From NCBI GenBank assembly GCA_038503035.1, contig JAVSML010024632.1, positions 1 to 64,000 on the forward strand: a stretch of 64,000 nucleotides of DNA, given 5' to 3'. A program made the translations under genes and the position numbers. Origin of the DNA: Crocodylus rhombifer (lineage: Eukaryota > Chordata > Crocodylia > Crocodylidae). Positions 1 to 11,590 of this stretch are shown here, piece by piece; position 1 is the stretch's first letter, and every line of letters starts with the position of its first letter. Under the pieces are notes generated by a model. The model was not told where the DNA came from. It searched no databases and saw nothing but the letters and a program-made list of their open reading frames with translations.

Positions 1-175
1 GTGTATATGTGTGTCTGTGCAATGAGGGAGGGGGAGACAGAGACAGACACAGAGAAAGCAATGAGGGAAGGAGGGAGGGAGGAAGAGAGAGAAAGAGAGA
101 GGAGAGAGAGTTTGTGAGCAGCGCATACAGTGTGTGTGCAGTGAGGGAGGGTGTGTTCATAAGGTGAGTTCCAGA
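1..175. repeat. GT-rich then purine-rich (GAGGGA/GAGA) low-complexity tract
   Basis: The window opens with alternating GT, followed by a strongly purine-biased stretch of GAGGGAG and GAGAGA runs and a short TGTGTG segment. Small open frames through it come from base composition and are not genes. Confidence 0.85.
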
Positions 176-199
176 AGCACCCCCTACTATACACATGAA

Positions 200-460
200 C
201 CCACACCCTTCTTGCACTGCTATCCATGTAGACCCCCACACCTGCACACCCTCACACACTGCAGGCACCCTCCCCCCCACACACAGCCCCCCACAATGCC
301 CATATCCACTCCCACCCCACATAACCACACACACCCACATGCTCCCTCACCTGACACCCTACACACTTATCCACCCCCCCCACAAAACCCCCACATACCC
401 ATACACCCACAGCCCCCCACAAACCTATAACCACCCCATGCCCCCACATCCCCACAGTTT
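200..460. repeat. C/A-rich low-complexity tract (CACCCC/CCACA)
   Basis: About 260 bases are almost free of G on the + strand, made of variants of CCCCCACA and CACACCC. The overlapping Pro/His/Thr-rich open frames on + and the Gly/Val-rich frame on - are compositional artefacts. Confidence 0.85.
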
Positions 461-1899
461 ACAAGAGTAAGACTTCATTTTAAGCTACTGTGCAATCATC
501 TCTGTGTACACTACACAAACACATGTAAATCAGGACAAAAATATTTTTTGAAATCAAATTAATGAATGTTGTAGATGTTTGATTTTTAAAATATAACTTG
601 GTGGCTTTCTGGAAAAACCCCTTGCTAAAAAGAGTATTTCTGGGGGCAAAGGGAGGGGCTTCTGATGGCAAAGGTTGGGGGTTAGGAGGCAGGACTTCTG
701 GTTCCAAGGTGGCAACCAGGGAGCAGGGCACCTGTCAAGGGGTGGAGCTACCCATGCAGCCCTTGACAGCTTGGCAAAACTCAGTAAGCAGCCCTCCACT
801 CAAAATAATTGTCTGCCTCTGCTTCTGAGCAATACTTTAGCACCTACTTATACAGAGTACAAACTTTTTTATTTTTTATTTTCCATATTCCATGCCAAAT
901 TTACCAAATCAAATTCCAAATCCATGAGTCAGTCCAGAACCCTAAGTAACTCTATTACCAGCAAACATCCTCCACCCCTATCTGGGGCTTCAGATGTTTC
1001 CAAATCCTTTGGCAGGCATCCTACTTGCAAGCCCAAGCCCAGAGACTTGGGGTTCAGATGCCCCTGAGTTTTGCTTGCCCCTCAGCCACATGGCCACAGA
1101 AACAAGCTAGGAAGAAGTCTAATGTTAGACTGGAACCAAAAGAATGGAATTTACCATAGTTCATTGGGCTTGGCCCCACCAGTCAACAGCATTTCAAGCC
1201 ATGGTGACCACACTACTCAGCATTGCTTACTAGCTGTGTATACTTTAGATACCCCCCACAAAGAATCCATGTGATAATTAGCCTCCAATCATGAGTGGAA
1301 CCAGGTTTTCTTGTCAAGAGTCCTGGGATCCTCCAAATACGTATATGAAAATAAGGCACAGGGCAACCTGTTCCAGCTTCACTTCGTGGAGGGCAAGGAC
1401 ATACTGATGATATGCACCAAGCTAAGAGAGGGGGCTGCAGGTGGATTCTGGGTGATCTGTTTGGGGTTCTGTTTAGTGATGTTGCCAGGAAGAAACAGGA
1501 ATAATTGAAAATGGGAAAGAAAGGCACAGCTCAGCTGTGGCAGTAAAGAGAAAGTAAAAATGTATGCAGTGTAGTGGCTCACGATGGCTTGAAAAAGAGT
1601 TGGTAGTGACAGGGGCGGTGGTTACTAGGCACTACCATGTCTTGTTCAGATGGGCTGCACTGGCCTATCATTTTGGTATGTTCCCATCAGCACGTTGGCT
1701 TTTTGATTAAGATCAAGCATCTTGACACCAAAGGAAGAGGGCTGGCTCCCCACAGCCAGCTTGGTATTGCAGTACCTCCAGGTCTGGTGCCAGTTCCTTT
1801 AAGTACAATGCAAATGTCTGATAGTTTACTGTTGTCTTTTTGGATGAGGAAAACCTGGAATTACATTCAAAACCCAAATCATACACAATATCCTTAATA
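461..1899. other. Non-coding stretch, no gene recognised
   Basis: No open frame here shows recognisable domains, and the frames present (up to about 130 codons) are compositional. A G-rich patch lies near 640-760. I see no repeat boundary I can support. Confidence 0.5.
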
Positions 1900-2755
1900 G
1901 TTTCATAGTTTCTAGGGTTGGAAGGGACCTGAGTAGATCATCTAGTCCAACCCCCTGCCATGGCAGGAAAGAGTACTGGAGTCAAACGACCCCAGCAGGG
2001 TGTACATCTAGCCTCCTCGTAAAGACCCCCAGGGTAGGAGCCAGCACCACCTCTCTTGGAAGTTGGTTCTAGACCCTAGCTGCCCTGACCGTGAAGTAGC
2101 GCCTCCTGATATCTAGCCTAAATCTACCCTCTGCCAGCTTGTGACCATTATTCCTGGTCACTCCTGGCAGTGCTCGGGGGAACAGGGACTCCCCCAGTGC
2201 CTGCTGGTCCCCCCTGACTAGTTTATAACAGGCCACTAGATCCCCCCTCAGCCTTCTCTTCTGGAGGCTGAACAGGTTCAGGTCCCATAGCCTCTCCTCA
2301 TAGGGCCTGCCCTGCTGCACCCTGATCATGCGAATGGCCCTCCTCTGGACCCTCTCCATGTTGTCCACATCCCTCTTGAAGTGCGGTGCCCAGAACTGGA
2401 TGCAGTACTCCAGCTGCAGCCTGACCAGTGCCACATAGAGGGGGAGGATCACCTTGGACTTGCTCGAGAGGCATCTATGGATGCATGACAAGGTATGGTT
2501 GGCCTTCCTGACTGCATCCCCACACTGCCAGCCCATGTTCATCTTGGCATCAGTGATGACTCCAAGATCCTTTTCTGCCTCTGTGCTGACAAGAATGGAG
2601 TTCCCCAACCTGTAGGTATTGTGCTGGTTGTTCCTCCCCAGGTGCATCACTTTGCACTTGTCAGTGTTGAATCCCATCCTAGTTTCATCCTGTCTAGGTC
2701 CAATTGCAGCCTATTCCTCCCTTCTAGCGTGCCCACATTGTCCCCCTTTGCTCCT
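1900..2755 (-). mobile_element. CR1 LINE, 5'-truncated, antisense
   Basis: The 3' end lies at the low coordinate: a TTTCATAG-like tail, then the typical CR1 end (reading GGGTTGGAAGGGACCT on +) and an octamer-rich 3' UTR. Upstream on the - strand comes the C-terminal half of ORF2. The copy is 5'-truncated near 2755, where CR1 coding similarity stops, which is usual for CR1. It differs clearly from the copies at 21-26 kb and 54.9-56.2 kb, so it belongs to another, probably older, subfamily. Confidence 0.93.
2069..2677 (-). pseudogene. CR1 ORF2 fragment: C-terminal reverse transcriptase region
   Basis: A 202-codon frame without stops covers the part of CR1 ORF2 after the catalytic core. Landmarks are FNTDKCKVMHLG near the start, EKDLGVI, LPLYVALVRLQLEYC, the ERVQRRAIRMI segment and FRLDIRRRYFTVR near the end. 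In an intact element this region follows the RT catalytic palm and helps bind RNA for target-primed reverse transcription. Here the RT core and endonuclease are missing, and a stop (ARV*) removes the last part of the conserved C-terminus, so it cannot make a working enzyme. The continuous frame suggests only moderate decay. Confidence 0.9.
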
Positions 2756-2842
2756 GTCATGTGATGTTTGCTAAAAATGGCAACCTGAATTGTCTGTTAT
2801 GGTCCCATATCCATTCTTGGCAGAATGGAAATGTCTCTACAC

Positions 2843-3047
2843 CAGTGACTCTCAAACAGGGCAGTACAGCTTTCATGTCTTGGCTGATCCCCAGCCCCCA
2901 GTGCCCAATGCCTCTTCAAGGAGGTAAGCACTGTGATATATAAAGTTAGTTTTTGAAACTGAGTAACACTCAATTCACAAAAGCTGTAGAGGGATCCCTT
3001 CAGTCTAACAAGGGGAGCCATGAATCCAAAAAAATTGAGAACCACTG
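2843..3047. mobile_element. Small hAT-type non-autonomous element (205 bp)
   Basis: The left end reads CAGTGACTCTCAA and the right end, reverse-complemented, reads CAGTGGTTCTCAA, a typical hAT (Charlie-like) terminal inverted repeat. The flanking octamers CTCTACAC and CTATAGAT match at 5 of 8 positions, consistent with a decayed 8-bp target duplication. There is no coding capacity. Confidence 0.75.
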
Positions 3048-3388
3048 CTATAGATAAATGGCTTACCTGCCCTCCCACTACATGAACTAGAGACACCAAA
3101 CATCATCTCTGGGCTCTAAAGTGTACCCTCTAGTTGGACTAATAGGGTAAAGTTCATCCCTTTGAATCACTGCTTCAGATTGGACGTATACTCATGAGTG
3201 CATCATGGTACTGGTTACATCTGGAAAGCCCCGAGTGGAAAGTGGCTAGATGTTCTAGATGTTTCCAGATGGCTAGAAACTTCATGTTTCTAGTTTCTTA
3301 ACATTCTGAATATGTCATGCAGGATCCACAAATACATCAAGCATTCTAGATCTGTCTTACAGGCCATATGTCTCCTCCCACCTACCTG

Positions 3389-3780
3389 GTAGCAGATCCA
3401 GGAATGATGAAAGGCGGGGTGAACCCCCCCATTGTGGCTGTGTTGTGCACACACAGTGAGCTCACTGCCAAGTCAGCATGGACTCCTGCTGAAGCTCCAT
3501 GTAGGCAGTTATCTCTAAGCTTCCCAGCAGAAGTCCGGCTGGCTCTGGAGCCCAGGAAATAAGTGCTGCTGTTGTTCACTTTTTCTCTCCCCTCCTTTCC
3601 CACTGGTTAAAGCAGCATGGAAAAGGAAGGGATGGGTTGTTGCAGCAGCACTCATTCTCTGGGCTCAAGAGCTCCACACAATCAGGGGCTCCAGCAAGAC
3701 CCTGCACCAAGAGCTTACATGCAGCACAGCCAAACGAAGAGTGTGACCATGCCACAACACCCCCTGTGGATCCACCCCTG
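3389..3780. mobile_element. Candidate MITE with GGATCCA-type ends
   Basis: The left end contains AGCAGATCCAGG and the right end, reverse-complemented, reads CAGGGGTGGATCCACAGG, so both carry a CAG-n-GATCCA core in inverted orientation. Between them is GC-richer sequence with no transposase. I cannot define a target duplication. Short open frames inside (3.4-3.9 kb) have no recognised domain. Confidence 0.4.
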
Positions 3781-6412
3781 CAGCCACCCACACAAAGAAC
3801 AAAAATGGGCACAATTTTTTCAGGTTCCTGTGATGTGAAAGCAGGCAACAGGGAGGACAGATGAGAAGCAGGCAGAGGAGGATGATAATGTTGAGAATTC
3901 TGTCCTGCCAACTTCCCAGCATTGTACTAAGCAAAGAAGCATTTTCTATTCCATCTTAGATTTAAGACCGTCACAAAATAATGGCTAGGAGACACTACCC
4001 ACATTGTGCATTAACCATTTTTCAAGGCCTTCTGCCAGGTAGAAAAGGATTGCACCCAGGCGTCCAATAGGCAGGACAGAATTTTGTGTGTATGTTGGAC
4101 ATGGGATTTCCAGTGGAACTTTATTCCATCACAGGCAGACTCAACTCTCAGATCAGGTCAGATTCTAATTAACCCACTATACATACATGATATCCCCTAG
4201 TATCTTTGGGTTTCATGAAAAATTCTTAAGCCAGGCATGGCTTTATCTTCCTTTTTTGACACACAAAGAGTTTCTGATTGTTACAGGACTAGCCATATTT
4301 TTATGATTCAAGCTGAGTTTTAGACATGAATTTGATGGCAGTAACCTTGATATCTAGACCCATCAATGCATAAAAGTAAACAAAACCAGGCTGATTGAGT
4401 ACACCCAAATGACATATCTTGGATCTGGGTCATTTGGCTTTAGATAATGATTGTTGTTGAGGCCTGGGAGGTTGACAAGTGAATCAGTCTGAAGTTTAAA
4501 TGTTCTTTTACTCTTCTTTGCTATCTTTGCACTTTAAAAAAACAAACCAGTATTTCTAAAAAGAGAAATGTTCTGTGTTTGTTGGTCCTAAAATCAGAGG
4601 TCACTACTCTGATTAAAGCAAAATTCTGCCTCCAGCTTGAGATGTGTGAGACAAAGAGTCTAAAGAGATTTTTCAACACAGGCGGTTTTCTTTCCCTTTC
4701 AATTTAGCTATTTTGGACCAATTCTAACATACAGTACTTTATTTTAGGCATTCCTCAGAATTCTATTAATCTAGTTGGAGTGAGCCATATTTATTCCTTT
4801 TCTGACCCACAGCAGATACAAAGAGTTTCAAGATTTGCAGAACATGTTTAACTTCCCCTTTTGTGCATAGCAGTTCATAACAAGACCAAAGAGAGTGCAG
4901 CCCTGATACTGCAGTGGTATCTGTATCATCGACTGCACCAATAGCTACATGCTAAGGGAGGAAATTCACTCTGTCTCTGCTTCCTTTTGCTCCTTGGAAA
5001 TTCTCTGTCCCTGCTTCCTTCTGCTCCTTGGTTTATAATTTCCAGGCACCAATCTTTCCTTTTCTTTTACATGGTATGCAAGAAAAATATGGTATTTGCC
5101 TTCAAACAGGGATATCTACAAGTGACAAATGAAGCTCAGACCCTCCTCCTCAAGGAAGAATTGAAACTTTAGCAAATACAGATAGTAGTCAGAGGTAACT
5201 CAGCTATTGGCATAGTAAATGGCTCAGAAAGGTGTGTGACCATGAGACAGATTGCAGAAGAACAATCTGAAGCCTTCCTGTACCTGCATAGGTAGTGGAG
5301 GCGTTATTTGCCTCCCTAGATTATCTGCTTCCCTGCATCTTGCAGAGAGTAGCCCATTGAGAGGGGATCCATGAGAAGGATGAGAACAGATCTGGGCAGG
5401 AACAGGGCAAGCAGTAAGTGAGAGGATACTTACTGCCTGATCCACCAGCCCTGCAGAGGTTCCTGGGGGGGTCACACCCACATCCCATACACACTACATG
5501 TCCCATTTAGAGAAGGCCCAAAGATAACTATGAGCACACACAGAAGAAACATGGGGGCTACAACACTTTACATGTGGATGGCTACTGTTTGGGAAGAATT
5601 TTACAGATGCATGCCATGCAACAGGAGAAAGAGGGTCAGTACTTTTGGAAGGTTCTGGGCTGAGCAGATGGTAGTTCCATATCTCTCAAGTAATAGCTAC
5701 AGTGTTTCAAGCACTTTGGGAGAAAAGGCAGCTTTGCATATTGTCCAATGCCTTTGCATACTGAGATATATAAGGTTTGAATTCCACCCCAGCTCTCTTA
5801 GTAGAAAACTGAGAATCACCAAGGGGAAACCGTTGTATAGCTTCTTCCCCACTGAGCCTTTGTGTGCAGATGGGGAAGGCAGGCTAGGAGATCTTCACAG
5901 TCAACAGTAACAATCCGTTATTTCCTTGACACTGGCAACCTTGACCTTAGTTGTCCCTTCTCTCCTCTTGTTGGAAATGTAGAGTCAAATATCTCTGTAG
6001 AATTTTCTATGTAGAGATCTTCCTCTTGGGAACCAGTCTAACATATTGCACAAGCTTTCTGCAATGACATCTGGAATATTTACAGACACATAAAGCAGAA
6101 TTCTGTTTCACTTAGTGGACAACCAGACTGAACTTTGCAACCAATTCTGAGTCACCCAACTTGGTGATTCTATTATCCTCTCTGACAGGAATAAGTAAAT
6201 GCTTCTTGATAGGAACAGGGAGTTGTCAGTGCGACTCCAGAGGGTAATCTTATAAAAGGGACAGTTACATTGCCCTGAAGGGGCAAAAGATTGTTCCTGC
6301 ACTTTAGGTAGCAAATTCAGAGTTGGTTACAAGCTGTACTCTAATCTAGTTGTCCACTAGGTCAAACAGAATTCTGCCCATAGCTAGTAGAGGGAAAATT
6401 CCTGTTATATTA
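3781..6412. other. Non-coding stretch, no gene recognised
   Basis: AT-rich unique-looking DNA. The largest frame (126 codons at 5530-5910) has no recognisable motif. Nothing supportable was found. Confidence 0.5.
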
Positions 6413-6965
6413 AGAATCATAGAATCATAGAAATTAAGGGCTGGAAGAGACCTTGACAGGTCACAAAGTCCAACCCTCCTGCTCTGGGCAGGAATACTTG
6501 AGATCAAATGATCCCAGCCAGGTATCTGTCCAGTCTCCTCTTGAAAACTTCCAAGGTTGGGGACTGCACCACCTTCTTGGGAAGTCTATTCCAGATTCTG
6601 GTCATCCTTACTGTCAAGAAGTTCTTCCTTACATCCAACCTGAAACTATTCTCTGAAAGTTTATGGCCATTGCTTCTTGTCCTCTGCTGGGGCACCCTAG
6701 TTAAGTTTTTCTCCCAGTTCCCGATATTCACCCCTTACATACTTATAGACAGCTGCCAAGTTCCCCCTCAGTTTCTCTTCCCCAGGCTAAAGAGTCCCAG
6801 ATCCCTTAGTCTTTCCTCATAAGGTTCGTCTTCCAGGCCCTTAATCATTCTTGTGGTCCTTCTCTGGACCATTTCAAGATTCTCCACATCTTTTTTGAAG
6901 TGTGGCATGCAGAACTGGACACATTACTCCAGCTGGGGTCTCACCAGCGTCAAGGAAAATTAGTT
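6413..6965 (-). mobile_element. CR1 LINE 3' fragment, antisense
   Basis: It starts with a tandem AGAATCATAGAATCATAG tail (the CR1 3' microsatellite read backwards) and the conserved CR1 end. It runs into the C-terminal ORF2 region and stops near 6950, where CR1 similarity ends in GGGTCTCACCAGCG. The tail type differs from the ATTTCATAG copies elsewhere here, marking a different CR1 subfamily. Confidence 0.9.
6504..6731 (-). pseudogene. CR1 ORF2 extreme C-terminal fragment
   Basis: A 75-codon frame ends in the CR1 C-terminal signature: RTRSNGHKL, FRLDVRKNFLTVR, IWNRLPKKVVQSPTLEVFK and a terminal YLAGII. Upstream ORF2 similarity continues to about 6950 in other frames, so the fragment is also frameshifted. 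It contains no catalytic residues. Confidence 0.85.
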
Positions 6966-7345
6966 AAAATAAGGTAAAATTAGTTCATACTTCTGTGTAC
7001 AACCTTAAATATTTTGCAGAACTATATCAAAATATAAAAACAGTAGTTTTGTTTTTTTTAAAAAAAAATCGCACCTAATTTGCTTTGAATTACTTTTCCA
7101 GTTCACAGTCTATCACAGTGAAATGGGACAGGCCTCACCCAAATGTAAACTTAACCTTGTCAGTATGCATGTGAGAGGGCCAGCACTAAGGGGGGGAAAA
7201 GATTCTTTATTAATTGACACAAAACAGGAAAATATCAATCTAAACCCAGTGCTGCCAAAAAGGGTACTTACAGATGTGGAAAAAAACAGTACTTTACTTT
7301 CAGCTCAGTGTGCCCCCACACTGAGTGCAGTGCATGCCCAGAAGA

Positions 7346-7478
7346 GGAATTGCATCAGTTTGACCCAGCTCACCCAGTTATTAGAGAAATCAGTGATTAG
7401 ATAAAAGCACCAAAAATGTCCGCTGAAACACATGAGCTATACAGACGCTGGAGAGCTGGGTGAAACTGATGCAGTTCC
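7346..7478. repeat. Imperfect inverted repeat (26-bp arms, 24/26 matching)
   Basis: The left arm 7346-7371 and right arm 7453-7478 are reverse complements at 24 of 26 positions; the core is GCATCAGTTT/AAACTGATGC. The arms flank 81 bp of unique sequence containing AGATAAAAGCAC, which is echoed inverted just outside the right arm (GTGCTTTTATTT at about 7491-7502). This could be a decayed foldback MITE or a hairpin; I do not recognise the family. Confidence 0.65.
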
Positions 7479-8560
7479 TTTCCCAGTAAAGTGCTTTTAT
7501 TTCCACACTGCCTGCCCATCTATCAGCACCCAAAATATCAAGTGGCTTTTTTGTGCAACATAGCAGCAATTATGCCCTTCTAGGTAGTCAGGAAGCTGAT
7601 ATATTTTTCTGCTAGGCCTTTGGACACATTTTATATTTTATAATTTGTGTCCTTTTTTTTTTCCTCTGGAATGGTAAAGTCTGCATACTCTGCCAGTCTC
7701 TGCCTAGTTGTGTGGATTTAGTATATACTCATGAAGCCATATTGAACTTCATTTGTGCCTGTTCTATAAAAGAGCATTATAAACCCCTCTTTCCTAGTTC
7801 AGAACTGTTGATCAAGCCACCTCAGTGAGTCGCTCAGGTAGCAGATGATTTACGTTCTTGTACAGTTGCTAAGTCCTTTTTCATATTGCACTATGTTGAA
7901 AAGAAAAAAGTTTCCTGGGAGTAAATCTGTGAGACATATATCAGAGAAGTATTTTAAAATGAAGTTTTCTGATGTGACAACAGACCTACAGTAAAAATAT
8001 CCAGGATATGTGGGGCCCATTTTTCTTGAGTGTGGTTTCTATTTGATAATGGTAACAGGAAACTTGAGACAGTTGGCATGTTAATGTGTAGCAGTTATTC
8101 AGAAAGATCCTACAGTGTTGTTTTCCTGTCAAAATCAGTGTTACATTTGGTATCAAAATTGTGAAAGATGTAGAATACTTGCAATAAAAGAAAGCTTCCA
8201 ATTGGCTGCTAGTGATATTTTATCTGTGCAGCTCACATCCAATATTCTTCTTGCCTTTTATTTCTAAAATTGAAATTCAATTTAACAATAATTCAAAGCA
8301 GTGCCTTTTCCAGTGTCTCTTCCACTTCAAAGACCAGATTGTGTAAATGGGCAAAGAACCATTGCTGTGCTGATTTATGCTAGCTGAGGATCTGACTCCT
8401 GGGGAGGTACAAATTATTAGCTTCTAGCCTCGTGTCTTTCAACAAAGTACAAAAAATAATGGCAGCACTTTTGTCCTGACTGTCCACAGTCTTCTGTATC
8501 TTCCTGTCATCATTTACATCTATGCAAAATCAGTGTAACACATCAGAACTCTGACTCATA
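7479..8560. other. Non-coding stretch, no gene recognised
   Basis: AT-rich sequence with no coding signal and no repeat boundary that I can support. The interval 6966-7345, upstream of the inverted repeat, is similar and has a T-run/A-run near 7048-7070. Confidence 0.5.
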
Positions 8561-9560
8561 CTTATGACAACCTTATCGTTGCCGATACCTTACGGTCGAG
8601 GATGATCATTCCCCTGGGTCAAGTAAAGGATTGTAGATGAGTCTATTGATGACTAAAAAAGCTGATTCTGGAGCCGTAGACTCCCTGGCATATGCCACAG
8701 GTAATGGTTAAAGGAAGAGTTGAACTTCAGATTTCTCGGTCTTGTTTCCTTTTCTTCTATTTCAGTTGTTTTTCTGCCTCCAAGGCAAGACAGTTTTTTC
8801 TCAACTTCCTTTCACAAGGCATTGCTATGTCCCAGGTTAGCTTTTCCCAATTTATGATGTCAATGCCACACTTTTTAATTTTCACCTTGAGGGTATCCTT
8901 GAAGAGTTTTCTCTGGGCCCCACGTGCCCTTTGTCCTTGGCTGAGTTGGGAGTATAGCAGTTGTTTTGGTAAATGTACATCAGGCATGATGTGCACACAG
9001 TGGCCTATCCACCACAGCTGATGTTGAATAATCAATGTTGTATGCTCGTGCCAGGACACTGGCATTTCTGTGATGATTCTCCTACTTTATACCAAGGATC
9101 TTCTGGAGGTAATGCTGGTGAAGGTGTTCCAGGCTTTTCAGGTGTTCCCTGTAGGTCACCCAAGCTTCACAGTCATAGAGAAGAGTTGGGATTATCACAG
9201 CCTTATATAATAGGAGCTTGTATGAGTCCTGATATCATGATCATTGAACGCACAATGACAGTCTTCCGAAAGCAGAGATGGCACATCGGATCTTATGCTG
9301 GATCTCCTCATTGATGTTGGCCTTCTTTGAGAGAGAACTGCTGAGGTATGGAAAGTTGTTCAACATACTCCAGCTCCTGTCCATCAGTAAGTATCTTTAC
9401 AAGGGGAATTAATTGGTCTGAAGCAGGATGGTGAAGTACCTTTGTTTTCCAACATTAAGGGTCAGTCCCAGGCACTAGTATGCTTGAGAGAAGGGCAATC
9501 TTGTATATGCCCAGTGCCTGGGCAACCTTATATACCAATCTGCACAGGTATATTTGAGCA
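8561..9560 (-). mobile_element. Decayed RTE-like (non-CR1) LINE, 3' part, antisense
   Basis: Read on -, the segment goes from a degraded RT region (GLTLNVGK at about 9470; DGQELEYV at about 9380) through a segment about tracing IRCAISAFGRL and YKAVIIPTLLYDCEAWVTY-like residues to a C-terminal block with WWIGHCVHIMPD, LPKQLLYSQLSQGQRARG and KKCGID. It then enters a 3' UTR that ends in CGACCGTAAGGTATCGGC on -. These are hallmarks of a widespread animal endonuclease/RT element of RTE type. The clade assignment is tentative; the call as a non-LTR retrotransposon is firm. Confidence 0.75.
8757..9065 (-). pseudogene. C-terminal fragment of RTE-like endonuclease/reverse transcriptase
   Basis: A 102-codon frame carries the conserved post-RT block of this LINE group: HQLWWIGHCV, LPKQLLYSQLSQGQRARG, KLFKDTLKVKIKKCGIDI and NWEKLTWD. 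In intact members this region ends in a Cys/His zinc-knuckle-like domain; here the frame runs out before any such cysteines are clear. Upstream RT sequence is present only in broken frames, so this is a pseudogene. Confidence 0.75.
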
Positions 9561-10329
9561 AACAGCCTTCAAGGCCATATGAAGTCAAGCCTTTGAGTGA
9601 GAATTAGAACCATGTCAGTTTATGGATGTAGAGCTGAGACCCCCTTGGCAGAAGGAGAGAGAATTCAGTAAGTGGAGGGCTGCCTGGAACAACGCACTGA
9701 TGACACATTGTGAGCTGTTTGGACTGATCTGAATAGTACAGCTGTAGGAACAAGAAAGCTGTGAAAAACTCATGCACATCAGAATAAAACCAAAGACCAT
9801 CTCATGCAACTGAGCCTCCCACACAAGGAAGAACAGTGTTGAGATTGAGACCAGACTGAGCCTGGCTGAGAGCTTCCAATCTAGTCATCAGTAAAATACC
9901 TAGAAACAGTGGAGCAGCAACTGACAACCTTTACAAAGTATGGGCTTGATGCAGCTCTGGTCAGATGCATTGGGGTGGCTTCCATAGCACGTTAGCAGCT
10001 GGGGACTTTTCCTGTGCCCACACTTCCATCATTGCTTCTCTTATCCCCTTGCTTCCCAGCTTCCAGCCAGTGGAGAGCTGCACTGGGACCAAGCAGTTGG
10101 AAGCTGTATCAGCACTTCTGCACCAAAGCTGGGAGATGGAGTGGGGGAGGTGGGAGGGAGAAGCAGCAGCATCATTGATGTAGCTTCTAGTTTCCCAGAT
10201 ATTGTACAGCTCCCCATCAGCTAGAAGCTGTGCCCATGTCCCAGCTGGAGGAAGCATAGGGAGTTGGGGGAAGAAGTAACAACAACAAAGGTGAAGCTGG
10301 AAGTTGCCCAGACCGAGTCTGGCTCCTCA
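9561..10329. other. Non-coding stretch, no gene recognised
   Basis: No coding or repeat signal I can name. Part of 9960-10330 may be the body of the hAT element whose right end lies at 10423, but I could not find a matching left terminus. Confidence 0.4.
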
Positions 10330-10339
10330 CTGTTTAAAC

Positions 10340-10423
10340 CAAGTGGATGTATGCATATACAAAGCCATTGGGCTCTGCAGGCCAGAGCCAGTGGCTCCAC
10401 AGCCGTATGTTGCCAACCCCTGT
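10340..10423. mobile_element. hAT element terminus (right end)
   Basis: The sequence contains CTGCAGGCCAGAGCC and ends in GCCGTATGTTGCCAACCCCTG. Reverse-complemented, it starts CAGGGGTTGGCAACATACGG, a classic hAT end. The body to the left is not delimited. Confidence 0.6.
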
Positions 10424-11590
10424 ATTAGAGGGCTGCTGCCCAAACGAACATTTTGCATTTAGGGTTTTGAAATCCAGCTTCTGCAAGCTTAATTTATGTG
10501 AATTACTGTAATCAATGTCAGGACCCAAGCCACAGGTTTTTTTGTTCTGTCCTTGTATACACAGCTAGGTAAAGCTAGTTCTAGGTGCCCATGAACTAAT
10601 TGCTTCAATCATCTCATTGATAGGAAATGTCATCACAGAAAACACAGCAAGTTATATTTATGTATGTGTTTTTTTCCAGTCTAAACTTCAATTTTTCTCG
10701 TTATGCAGTGTCTGTCTTATCTTTGAAATACTTTTTCAAATTTTTGTCTTACCCAAGTCATGTGTCCATATATGTGTATCTGTGTATGCAAGTGCATCTG
10801 ATTCTATACATGTAGGGTTCAAAGTGACTTTAGTCACAAGGAGATGAATTTATTTACTTTGTCTTAGCAGCTCATTTAAATAGAATTAACTTATAGTTAC
10901 TTCCTTCAAAGGAGGGTGGGGTGGAGAGAGTATTTTTCCCCCTTCCTAATTATAAAAGGATACTAGATACCACAGGAAAACGATCTGGATTTGCTGGTCA
11001 GGGGGTGCAAGGCAACCCAACTTTCCTGGAGGTCAACTGGAAAACAGACTTTCAGCAATGGCCAGACCTCTCAAATGTCTCTCACTGCAAAGGCCAGCCT
11101 GAATTTTAGTCCCCAAGCTACACACATTCTATACACATTTGGTATCCTCTCACTTTTGTTTTTGAAAAGTACTTATATCAGAAGTTAAAACTCCTCTTGT
11201 GGAGGTTGCAGAGAGTCATTCATGCTGAGGGAAGGGCTCATGCAAGTATTTCAGATTTCCTGTATAGATGTGGATTTCTATGCACCTCTCACTTTAGATC
11301 TTGGCTACATACTGTGTTCCATGCTAGGCTCTTGTTGGTTTGAGTGGTGCAGAAGTACTTCATCAGCCTGGAACATCACTATCCAGTTAAGGACATGGAT
11401 GGAATGGACCTCCTGGGGCCACAAGTCCAATGCCTGGTATTGAGGGAATCAACATAATAAACGTTTGCCCAAAAGGAACCACAAGAACTTTTACTGGCAC
11501 CTCTCTCACTCACTACAGGTAAAAGGTACCCTTGAATGCCATATAACACACTTAAGAACTTGGATATACCCTAAGGATACAAGAAAACAT
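10424..11590. other. Non-coding stretch, no gene recognised
   Basis: AT-rich unique-looking sequence; nothing supportable. Confidence 0.5.

Noticed and set aside
134..470. Overlapping 67-98 codon frames rich in Pro/His/Thr
   Set aside because: They are translations of a C/A-rich low-complexity tract, open on both strands.
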